Below, in pieces: positions 6,227 to 11,804 of a stretch of 11,804 nucleotides of DNA (positions are counted from its first letter, which is position 1; every line of letters starts with the position of its first letter). The DNA is taken from contig RKCM01000158.1 in the NCBI GenBank assembly GCA_014858325.1, forward strand, positions 1-11,804, given 5' to 3'. The notes beneath the pieces were generated by a model. That model did no database searches. It had not been told where the DNA came from and worked only from the letters and a program-made list of their open reading frames with translations. The stretch comes from Oscillospiraceae bacterium (GTDB lineage: Bacteria > Bacillota > Clostridia > Oscillospirales > Ruminococcaceae). The position numbers were made by a program, and so were the translations under genes.

Positions 6227-6574
6227 ATGAAAGAAGTAATTTGCACCTGCTGCCCTCAGGGCTGCCATCTGCAGGTGGATGAAGCCAACGATTACAAGGT
6301 AACGGGCAACGGCTGCCCCAACGGCATCGCCTACGGCAAGGAGGAGCTGACCCACCCCACCCGCATCATCACCAGCACCGTCCGGGCCGAAGGCGGCCTG
6401 CACTCCCGCTGCCCCGTCAAGACCTCTCAGCCGGTGCCCAAGGGCCAGATGGCTGAGGTGGTGGCCGCGCTGGACAGCGTGGTGCTCCACACCCCCATCC
6501 ATGTGGGCGACGTGGTGCTGCACAACGTCTGCGGCACCGGGGCCGACATCGTCACCTGCCGCAACATGGATTGA
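6227..6574 (+). CDS. DUF1667 cysteine-rich protein
   Basis: A 115-aa protein matching the DUF1667 family by its layout. An N-terminal cysteine cluster (Cys6, Cys8, Cys9, Cys13, then Cys30 in CPNG) is followed by TSTVRAEGG (49-57), PVKTSQPVPK (63-72) and a VGDVVLHNVCGTGADIV segment (93-109). Eight cysteines in total (6, 8, 9, 13, 30, 62, 102, 111) suggest a metal or iron-sulfur site. The start at 6227 is preferred because AGGAGG lies 10 nt before it. The ATG at 6218 overlaps the previous stop but leaves only 1 nt after that ribosome binding site. As the last gene of the glpA operon it may replace GlpC as an electron-transfer partner or help insert the cluster. Its biochemical function is not established to my knowledge. 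Confidence 0.88.
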   Translation: MKEVICTCCPQGCHLQVDEANDYKVTGNGCPNGIAYGKEELTHPTRIITSTVRAEGGLHSRCPVKTSQPVPKGQMAEVVAALDSVVLHTPIHVGDVVLHNVCGTGADIVTCRNMD

Positions 6575-6619
6575 TCCTATGTCATCCGCTTTCTCTTCAT
6601 TACCTCCATTCCCCTTGAA

Positions 6620-6659
6620 AACAGGAAGGGCCCGGCAGCCGCCGGGCCCTTTCTGTTTT
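6620..6659. terminator. Strong bidirectional terminator between convergent operons
   Basis: Bases 6620-6636 pair with 6641-6657 around an AGCC loop. This gives 17 consecutive pairs with one wobble and a GGGCCCGGC core. A T-run (6656-6659) follows on the plus strand and a shorter TTTT appears on the minus strand. It ends the glpA operon and can also end the glpK operon, whose last gene stops at 6711. Apart from this, nothing is seen in 6575-6710. Confidence 0.85.
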
Positions 6660-6710
6660 GTGTTGCGAACGTTCAGAGAACGAAGATCGCGTGTATTTTT
6701 TGCCTCCGCT

Positions 6711-7409
6711 TTACTCCAGCCGGAAAGCGTACCGCAGAAAGCTTACGATCTGCTCCGTATGGGGGGCGCTTTCCGGCACAAAGAGGTAATAGGTGTGCTC
6801 CACCCGGGGGTCGGCATCGGCCCCGGTGCCCGCCACAAAGCGGCTGCCCGTCAGATCCACAGCCAGGCAGGAGGGCTTTCCCTCCGAGTCGGTGGCGGTG
6901 TAAAGCGCGCCGCCCAGCTGCTGCTGCAAGTCTGCGGGCAGGATCTCCCGCAGGTCCTTCATGGGCATGTGGTCTTTGTAATAAGCCAGCACCTCGTCGC
7001 TGGTCACAACGAAGTCCAGCTCGTGGGTCATGGTGTAGGCCACCAGCTTGCCGTTGCTGGCGGCGGTGTACTCGCTGGCCTCGCCGCCCAGGTCGATGTA
7101 GAGCGCGTCATCGAACACGATGCGCTGGCGCTTGGTCAGGTCTTGCGTGGCGGCGTAGTCCTTCTCGATCTTCTCCGCCGGGAAGAGGTTGTATTCGTCG
7201 TTGGTGAAAAAGCCCTGCAGCAGGATCTCTTTCTGGCTCTGCACCACCGCGTCCCCGATGTAGAACCCCACCGCCAGCAGCAGCAGGACCCCCGCGATCC
7301 AGAAGCGGTAGTAGTGCAAAATGTACCCGGCCCGCTGTTTCGCGTTCATGGGGCGGAGCTTTTCCGCCTCCGTCTTTTTCCAGTGGGCAAAGCGTTCTTG
7401 GATGGTCAT
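6711..7409 (-). CDS. Single-pass membrane protein of unknown function
   Basis: A 232-aa protein that I do not recognise. A basic, helical N-terminus (1-33) precedes one hydrophobic segment (about 36-56). A soluble domain of about 175 residues follows, probably outside the cell because the positive charges lie before the helix. It has no obvious catalytic motif, a single cysteine at 181, and many acidic and aromatic residues. The ATG at 7409 was chosen because a GGGGGAGG run lies 9 nt upstream. A GTG at 7430 overlaps the YesL stop but has no such site. It is the last gene of the glpK operon, 17 nt after the YesL-like gene, so the two may form a membrane pair linked to glycerol or transporter function. 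Confidence 0.75.
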   Translation of the reverse strand: MTIQERFAHWKKTEAEKLRPMNAKQRAGYILHYYRFWIAGVLLLLAVGFYIGDAVVQSQKEILLQGFFTNDEYNLFPAEKIEKDYAATQDLTKRQRIVFDDALYIDLGGEASEYTAASNGKLVAYTMTHELDFVVTSDEVLAYYKDHMPMKDLREILPADLQQQLGGALYTATDSEGKPSCLAVDLTGSRFVAGTGADADPRVEHTYYLFVPESAPHTEQIVSFLRYAFRLE

Positions 7410-7426
7410 GGTCTTCTGCCTCCCCC

Positions 7427-8122
7427 TCACAGCATCCCGTTCTTCTGCAGCTTTTTGCGCTGTTTGCGCTCCCGTTCTGCCTGTTCCCAGGCGGCCTGCT
7501 CTTCGGCCAGCTCGCCGGTGTACTTTTTGAAGACCGTGTTGATGAAGTAGGAGGAAGCAAAGATGGCCAGCCCCACCCAGACGAAGAAAACGCCGCTCAT
7601 GTAGTAGCAGCCCACCCCCGCCAGCGCCCAGAGCAGGGCCAGCGTCAGGGTAAAGGGCAGGTTGCCCACCGCCATGATGAAGCTGTTGGAGAGCAGCTTT
7701 TTCAAGGGGAAATCAAACACCGCCAGCAGCGGCCAGATGTAAAGGGTGCAGCCCAGAAACAGCACAGCCAGGCAGAGCACCAGCGCCCCCACCAGAATGG
7801 CGGGCAGCCCGCCCACAAAGAGCAGCAGGTTCCACACGCCCACAAAGTCGGCGGCAAAAAAGGCGATGCCCGCCAGCTCCAGCAGCCACAGCAGGGTGGC
7901 TTTTTTGAAATGCTGCTGGAACGCCCCAAAATACCCCGACAGGATGCCGCCCTCGGTGTCCCGCACCTGCCGCATGGTATAGGCGTAAAACGCGGTGGTG
8001 GAGGCCCCCAGCGTCACCAGCGGGAGGCTGGTGGCCGCCCAGAGGACGCTCATGCAGGTGACATCGGCAATCTTCCCGATAAAGCTCCAAAATTTATTTT
8101 CCGGGTCAAAGATACGGCTCAT
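7427..8122 (-). CDS. YesL family (DUF624) membrane protein
   Basis: A 231-aa integral membrane protein with about five hydrophobic segments (roughly 20-40, 77-100, 103-134, 148-171, 174-196). A highly charged C-terminal tail rich in Lys, Arg, Glu and Gln (203-228) is probably cytosolic. The N-terminal MSRIFDPENKFWSFIGKIAD and the following SLPLVTLGASTTAFYAY (32-48) are typical of YesL/DUF624. Members are often found with ABC-type carbohydrate transporters, but their function is unknown. The start at 8122 has a weak AAGGA about 12 nt upstream. It follows the phosphodiesterase gene by 39 nt and precedes the unknown membrane protein by 17 nt. Confidence 0.88.
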   Translation of the reverse strand: MSRIFDPENKFWSFIGKIADVTCMSVLWAATSLPLVTLGASTTAFYAYTMRQVRDTEGGILSGYFGAFQQHFKKATLLWLLELAGIAFFAADFVGVWNLLLFVGGLPAILVGALVLCLAVLFLGCTLYIWPLLAVFDFPLKKLLSNSFIMAVGNLPFTLTLALLWALAGVGCYYMSGVFFVWVGLAIFASSYFINTVFKKYTGELAEEQAAWEQAERERKQRKKLQKNGML

Positions 8123-8161
8123 GTACGGTGTAAGTCCTTTCGGTTGTTTTGGTACGGCGGC

Positions 8162-8905
8162 TTATGCCTTGTTTGTGCCCTCCAGGATGTTGGTGGTGAT
8201 GTAATCCACCCCCATCTCCACCAGCGCCTCGCCGTCCACCGCCTCGTTGACGGTCCACACGTTGTACTCCTGGCCCAGCGCGTGCACCTTCTGCACGTTT
8301 TCCGGGGTGGCGGATTTGTAGTAGATGTCGATGCCCAAGTTGTAAGTCTCCAGCGCCTTCAGCACCTTGTCGTCCCACTCCTTGATGAGGAACTGGGCGG
8401 GCTGCTGGGGGTAACGGCGGCGCAGGTAGATGAGGTTTTTGAGGGCAAAGGAGATGAAGGTCACGTGGTCCAGATACCCGGCCTTCTCGATCATCCCGGC
8501 GATCTTGTACACGTCTGCGGCCTTGAACTGGTTCTTCAGCTCCAGCACGCAGTGCTTGCCGTACTTTTTGCAGATCTCAATATACTCCATCAGGGTGGGC
8601 ATCGTCAAGTCGATGCGGCCCCGCTTGCCGTCGATGTCGGTGAGCTGCAGCTTGCGCAGGGTGTCGAAGGTGGTTTCCTCGATGACCATGGGGTCGATGC
8701 CCACCCGGGCGGTGTTGTCGTCGTGGAAGATGATGTACTGGCCGTCGGCGGTGCGGTGGACGTCCGTCTCCACCCCAAAGTAGGTGGCCCGGTTGCAGGC
8801 CGCCACAAAGGCGGAGCAGGTGTTCTCCTTCTCCAGCCCGCTCAGGCCCCGGTGGGCCACCATCTTTACCTGTTTGTTGTCGATTTTAATCGTATCCATT
8901 GCCAT
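8162..8905 (-). CDS. Cytosolic glycerophosphodiester phosphodiesterase
   Basis: A 247-aa enzyme of the GDPD family, UgpQ-like in size. It splits glycerophosphodiesters (deacylated phospholipids) into G3P and an alcohol, with a divalent metal. The TIM-barrel catalytic residues are visible: His18-Arg19 (AHRG), Glu46 and Asp48 (VETDVH), His61 (FHDD), and Glu122 with Lys124 (LELK). MPTLMEY (102-108) and VWTVNE (216-221) are further family marks. No signal peptide is present, so the substrate must be imported. The ATG at 8905 was chosen because AAGGAAG lies 8 nt upstream; a TTG at 8911 and an ATG at 8899 are less likely. It lies 35 nt after glpK, in the same operon. The UgpB-like protein at the left edge could supply its substrate. 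Confidence 0.94.
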   Translation of the reverse strand: MAMDTIKIDNKQVKMVAHRGLSGLEKENTCSAFVAACNRATYFGVETDVHRTADGQYIIFHDDNTARVGIDPMVIEETTFDTLRKLQLTDIDGKRGRIDLTMPTLMEYIEICKKYGKHCVLELKNQFKAADVYKIAGMIEKAGYLDHVTFISFALKNLIYLRRRYPQQPAQFLIKEWDDKVLKALETYNLGIDIYYKSATPENVQKVHALGQEYNVWTVNEAVDGEALVEMGVDYITTNILEGTNKA

Positions 8906-8940
8906 AACCAATGCTTCCTTTCCTGTTGTCTATACAAAAA

Positions 8941-10440
8941 TCATTCGTGCTCGGCCCAGTCGCGGCTGCGGCCCACGGCCTTGTGCCAGCCCCGCAGCAG
9001 GCGCTGGCGCTCTTCCTCGTCCATCTTGGGCTCAAACAGCTGGTTGCAGCTCCACAGGTGGCTGATCTCCTCCCGGCTCTTCCACACCCCGGTGGCAAGG
9101 CCCGCCAGATAGGCCGCACCCAGAGCGGTGGTCTCCCGGATGGCCGGGCGCAGCACCTCTTTGTGGAGGATGTCGGACTGGAACTGCATCAGGAACTGGT
9201 CGCGGCTGGCGCCGCCGTCCACCTTGAGCGTCTTGATGGCGATGTCGGTGTCCTTCTCCATGGCGTACATCAGGTCGGCGCTCTGGTAGGCGATGGATTC
9301 CTCCGCCGCCCGGATGATGTGGTTCTGGGTGGTGCCCCGGGTGATGCCCAGAATGGCGCCCCGGGCGTACATATCCCAGTAGGGAGCGCCCAGCCCCGTA
9401 AAGGCCGGCACGATGTACACGCCGCCGTTGTCGGAGACCTTCTGGGCGTAATACTCGGAGTCGCAGCTGTCCTGGATCAGGTGCATCCCGTCCCGGATCC
9501 ACTGGATCACCGCGCCGCCCACAAAGACGGAGCCCTCCAGCGCGTACTCCACCTCACCGTTGAGGCTGATGGCAATGGTAGTCACCAGGCCGTTCTTGCT
9601 CTGGTAGACCTTTTTGCCGGTGTTCATCAGCAAAAAGCAGCCGGTGCCGTAGGTGTTCTTGGCGTCGCCGGGGGCAAAGCACCCCTGGCCGAACAGCGCG
9701 GCCTGCTGGTCGCCTGCAATGCCCGCCACCGGCACCTCCACGCCCTGGATGCTGGTGTAGCCGTACACCTCGCTGGAGTCCTTCACGCTGGGCAGGATGC
9801 ACCGGGGGATGTCCAGCGCTTGGAGCAGGGTGTCGTCCCAATCCAGGGTGCGGATGTTGTACAGCATGGTGCGGCTGGCGTTGGTGCGGTCGGTGACGTG
9901 GACCTTGCCGCCGGTCAGCTTCCACACCAGCCAGGTGTCCACGGTGCCAAACAGGATCTCCCCTGCCTCGGCCTTTTCCCGCACGCCGGGCACGTTGTCC
10001 AGGATCCACTTGATCTTGGTGGCCGAGAAGTAGGCGTCGGGCACAAGGCCGGTATTCTCCCGGATGTAATCGGCCATGCCGGGGGTCTTGAGCAGCTCGT
10101 CCACGATGGGCGCGGTGCGGCGGCACTGCCACACGATGGCGTTGTACACCGGGCGGCCGGTGGTCTTATCCCACAAAATGGTGGTCTCGCGCTGGTTGGT
10201 GATGCCGATGCCCGCAATGTCCCGGGGGTCCACGCCGCTCTGGGCGATGACCTCGTTCATCACGCCGTACTGGCTGGACCAGATCTCCATGGGGTTGTGC
10301 TCCACCCAGCCCTGATGGGGGTAGATCTGCTCAAACTCCCGCTGCTGCACGCAGAGGATGTTCTGCTCATTGTCAAACAGGATAGCCCGGCTGCTGGTGG
10401 TGCCCTGGTCCAAAGAGAGGATGTACTTGGTCTGGCTCAT
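8941..10440 (-). CDS. glpK: Glycerol kinase GlpK
   Basis: A 499-aa FGGY-family kinase of full length that makes G3P from glycerol and ATP. The N-terminal phosphate loop is LDQGTTSSRAILF (10-22). Glycerol-binding residues match E. coli GlpK: Arg84-Glu85 (NQRET), Tyr137 (DAYFS), and Asp244-Gln245 (AGDQQAALFGQ). C-terminal ATP-binding features are YGTGCF (264-269) and LKVDGGASRDQFLMQ (405-419). The ATG at 10440 has AAGGAG 7 nt upstream; the open frame further upstream to 10722 crosses the promoter and terminator. It is the first gene of a minus-strand operon with the phosphodiesterase, YesL protein and a membrane protein. A GlpP-type leader precedes it. The stretch 225-243 lacks the HFFG-type histidine that HPr phosphorylates in enterococcal and Bacillus GlpK (Ser230 at that place). 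Confidence 0.98.
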   Translation of the reverse strand: MSQTKYILSLDQGTTSSRAILFDNEQNILCVQQREFEQIYPHQGWVEHNPMEIWSSQYGVMNEVIAQSGVDPRDIAGIGITNQRETTILWDKTTGRPVYNAIVWQCRRTAPIVDELLKTPGMADYIRENTGLVPDAYFSATKIKWILDNVPGVREKAEAGEILFGTVDTWLVWKLTGGKVHVTDRTNASRTMLYNIRTLDWDDTLLQALDIPRCILPSVKDSSEVYGYTSIQGVEVPVAGIAGDQQAALFGQGCFAPGDAKNTYGTGCFLLMNTGKKVYQSKNGLVTTIAISLNGEVEYALEGSVFVGGAVIQWIRDGMHLIQDSCDSEYYAQKVSDNGGVYIVPAFTGLGAPYWDMYARGAILGITRGTTQNHIIRAAEESIAYQSADLMYAMEKDTDIAIKTLKVDGGASRDQFLMQFQSDILHKEVLRPAIRETTALGAAYLAGLATGVWKSREEISHLWSCNQLFEPKMDEEERQRLLRGWHKAVGRSRDWAEHE

Positions 10441-10479
10441 GGTGTTCTCCTTCTTCTGAAACTTCTGAAAAATACGGAC

Positions 10480-10526
10480 AAAAAAAGAGCGTAACAAACA
10501 AAGCCTGCTGCCCTGTCTGCCGCTCT
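10480..10526 (-). terminator. Regulated intrinsic terminator in the glpK leader
   Basis: On the minus strand GAGCG (10521-10525) pairs with CGCTC (10487-10491), with one more A-T pair outside. Inside, GACAGGGC (10510-10517) pairs with GCTTTGTT (10497-10504), including wobbles, around a 5-nt loop. Seven T follow (10480-10486). It lies between the promoter and glpK and resembles the glpA leader terminator in arms and T-run. Confidence 0.82.
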
Positions 10527-10555
10527 CCTGCTCTGCACAAACAATTACACGTTTG
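10513..10555 (-). promoter_or_regulatory. GlpP-type leader of glpK: 5' hairpin and candidate antiterminator
   Basis: In RNA order, CAAAC (10551-10555) and GTTTG (10538-10542) form a hairpin with an 8-nt loop. The segment TTGTTTGT (10537-10544) could instead pair with GCAGACAG (10513-10520) over 8 positions with three wobbles. That target is the 5' side of the terminator, so the two folds exclude each other, as in the glpA leader. The pairing is weaker than in glpA. Confidence 0.5.
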
Positions 10556-10560
10556 GCCTT

Positions 10561-10589
10561 ATTGTACACTCCCCGCCGCCGAAATACAA
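10561..10589 (-). promoter_or_regulatory. glpK operon promoter
   Basis: On the minus strand TTGTAT (10584-10589) and TACAAT (10561-10566) are 17 nt apart. Transcription would start near 10554, right at the 5' hairpin of the leader, the same spacing seen at the glpA promoter. The leader is about 115 nt long. Bases 10590-10664 hold no feature I can support. Confidence 0.6.
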
Positions 10590-10670
10590 GCGTCCTGCCG
10601 ATTTTTGGAGACTGTGCACAAAGCCCCCGCCCCGCTCTTGAACACTCTGCCGAATCCCCCCTGCAACCGC

Positions 10671-10720
10671 AAAAACGCCCCCTGCGCCGCCCGGGCCAAA
10701 GCCAGGCAGAAACAGGGGGC
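10671..10720 (-). terminator. Terminator of the metallo-beta-lactamase lipoprotein gene
   Basis: GCCCCCTG (10713-10720 read on the minus strand) pairs with CAGGGGGC (10677-10684), enclosing a GC-rich inner segment that can fold further. GTTTTT (10671-10676) follows. A further AACCGC/GCGGTT pair (10665-10670 and 10726-10731) could extend the structure up to the stop codon of the gene. Confidence 0.7.
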
Positions 10721-10731
10721 AAAACGCGGTT

Positions 10732-11804
10732 TTAGTGGATGCAGGTGCCGCAGGGGGTGTAGCCCGCCGCCACGGCCTCGTCGTAGCTGGAGAAGAGGAT
10801 CTGGTTTTTCTCCGCCGGGAGGTTGGGGCAGGAAGGCAGGTGGAACTTTTTGGAGTTCACGTTGCCGATGTACCCCTGCTGGGCGGTGCCGGAGGCTGCC
10901 GGGTCGGTGGGGTTGAGCTGGGCGTCGGTGGCCGTGTGCTCGGTGCCGACGGTGTAGTTCTGGCCGTCCGAGCCAATGGTGATGGTGCCCAGCAGGTCGG
11001 TGCGGTACACGTCCACCCCGGCGTCCCGCAGGATGCTGAGGGTCTCCTCGTGGGGGTGGCCGTACTTGTTGTTCACCCCGCAGGAGATGACGCCCATCTC
11101 AGGCAGGACGCTGTTCAAAAAGATGTAGCTGGTGGAGGTGGAGGAGCCGTGGTGGCCCACCTGCAGCACATCGGCTTTCAGGTTTGCCCCGGTGTTGACC
11201 AGATCACGCTCCGCGTCCGCCTCCATATCCCCCGTCAGCAAAAAGCTGGTGGAGCCGTAGTCCAGCCGCAGCACCAGCGAGGTATCGTTGGTGTCGCTGT
11301 ACTGGGCCACGGGGCCCAGCTGGGTGACGGTGGCGCTGCCCAGCTGCCACACCGTGCCCGCCGCGGGCACCTCCACGGAGAGGCCCTGCTGCTGGGTATA
11401 CTTGACAAAATCCCGGAAGCACTGGGTGTCGGCCTCCGTCACCGGGGCGTAGACGTGGTGGGCGGGGAAATAGGCCAGCGCGGCCGCCAGCCCGCCCACA
11501 TGGTCCTCGTGGGCGTGGGAGCAGAAGACGTATTGCAGCTCCTCCACGCCCTGCTGCTGTAAGTAGGAGACCACCAGGCTGCCATCGTCCACGTTGCCGC
11601 CATCGTACAGCATAAACTGGCCGTCGCACTCCACCAGCACGCTGAGGGCCTGCCCCACGTCGATGAAATGCACCTGCAGGGGGGCGTTCTCGTCAAGGGT
11701 CTGCCCGGCGGAAGCGGCCGGGCTGGGAATGCCGTCGGCGCTGCCGCCATTGGGCAGACCGGGCAGGCCGGAGGCATCACAGGCCGCCAGGCCCAGCGCC
11801 AGCG
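10732..11804 (-). CDS. Secreted lipoprotein with ComEC-like metallo-beta-lactamase domain (5' end cut by right edge)
   Basis: 356 residues are visible and the frame stays open to the right edge, where it reads as the end of a signal peptide with lipobox LAAC (Cys codon 11779-11781). The GTG at 11673 is therefore not the start. After a Gly/Pro/Ser/Ala linker, the hydrolase domain begins VHFIDVGQALSVLV. Metal ligands are visible in HAHEDH (11500-11517), LTGDMEAD and VGHHGSS, with NKYGHPHEE near the end, as in the ComEC/Rec2 C-terminal domain and its stand-alone relatives. The last 47 residues (10735-10875) carry the pattern GYIGN..S.KFH..SC...GYTPCGTCIH, an Ada-like small metal-binding tail. 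Likely a surface hydrolase of phosphodiesters or nucleic acids; a DNA-uptake role is unproven because no channel domain is visible. It has its own terminator and seems unrelated to the glycerol genes. Confidence 0.88.
   Translation of the reverse strand, partial: LALGLAACDASGLPGLPNGGSADGIPSPAASAGQTLDENAPLQVHFIDVGQALSVLVECDGQFMLYDGGNVDDGSLVVSYLQQQGVEELQYVFCSHAHEDHVGGLAAALAYFPAHHVYAPVTEADTQCFRDFVKYTQQQGLSVEVPAAGTVWQLGSATVTQLGPVAQYSDTNDTSLVLRLDYGSTSFLLTGDMEADAERDLVNTGANLKADVLQVGHHGSSTSTSYIFLNSVLPEMGVISCGVNNKYGHPHEETLSILRDAGVDVYRTDLLGTITIGSDGQNYTVGTEHTATDAQLNPTDPAASGTAQQGYIGNVNSKKFHLPSCPNLPAEKNQILFSSYDEAVAAGYTPCGTCIH

Noticed and set aside
6661..6690. AACGTT-centred palindrome resembling a catabolite (CcpA) site
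   Set aside because: It does not fit the catabolite-responsive consensus at the last CA, and it lies downstream of both convergent operons, not near a promoter.
10441..10722. N-terminal extension of glycerol kinase
   Set aside because: It would cover the promoter, leader hairpins and terminator. The kinase family starts at MSQTKYILSLDQGTTS, with a strong ribosome binding site.
11671..11673. GTG as the start of the metallo-beta-lactamase protein
   Set aside because: The frame continues upstream through a linker into a lipobox, and the GTG codon encodes an internal Val before HFIDVG.

Overview
The window looks like a chromosomal segment of a GC-rich gut Clostridia species of the Oscillospiraceae/Ruminococcaceae type (Faecalibacterium, Subdoligranulum or Gemmiger-like). 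The basis is strong AGGAGG-type ribosome binding sites, GC-rich genes with AT-rich promoters, a GlpP antiterminator, YesL and MgtC family proteins, and lipoproteins with Firmicute-style lipoboxes. I cannot name the species from sequence alone. No rRNA, tRNA, insertion sequence, CRISPR array or phage gene was seen. The theme is uptake and breakdown of glycerol, glycerol-3-phosphate (G3P) and glycerophosphodiesters.

Left block, minus strand (1-2501): a promoter at 2472-2501, a roughly 215-nt leader, an MgtC/SapB membrane protein, a NagD-type HAD phosphatase, and a UgpB-like solute-binding lipoprotein that runs off the left edge. No terminator separates the last two, so the three may be one transcript.

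Middle block, plus strand (2614-6660): glpP (G3P-responsive antiterminator), then a separate promoter and leader with a strong intrinsic terminator. After that come three closely packed genes: a GlpA-type G3P dehydrogenase with a C-terminal [2Fe-2S] domain, a second FAD/NAD oxidoreductase in the GlpB position, and a cysteine-rich DUF1667 protein. A strong terminator at 6620-6657 closes this operon and probably also the convergent one.

Right block, minus strand (6711-10589): a promoter and leader with a terminator resembling the glpA one, then glycerol kinase (glpK), a cytosolic glycerophosphodiester phosphodiesterase, a YesL/DUF624 membrane protein and an unrecognised single-pass membrane protein. 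Further right (10732-11804) is a separate gene for a secreted lipoprotein with a ComEC-like metallo-beta-lactamase domain and a cysteine-containing C-terminal tail, cut by the right edge.

Likely working model: an ABC system brings in G3P or glycerophosphodiesters, the phosphodiesterase releases G3P, GlpK makes G3P from glycerol, and the three-gene dehydrogenase set oxidises G3P to dihydroxyacetone phosphate. GlpP senses G3P and allows read-through of both leader terminators. The most interesting signal is the matched pair of leaders in front of glpA and glpK. Each has a 5' hairpin, a segment that can pair with the 5' arm of the terminator, and a similar GAGCG...CGCTC-T7 terminator. This suggests a switch with mutually exclusive folds.
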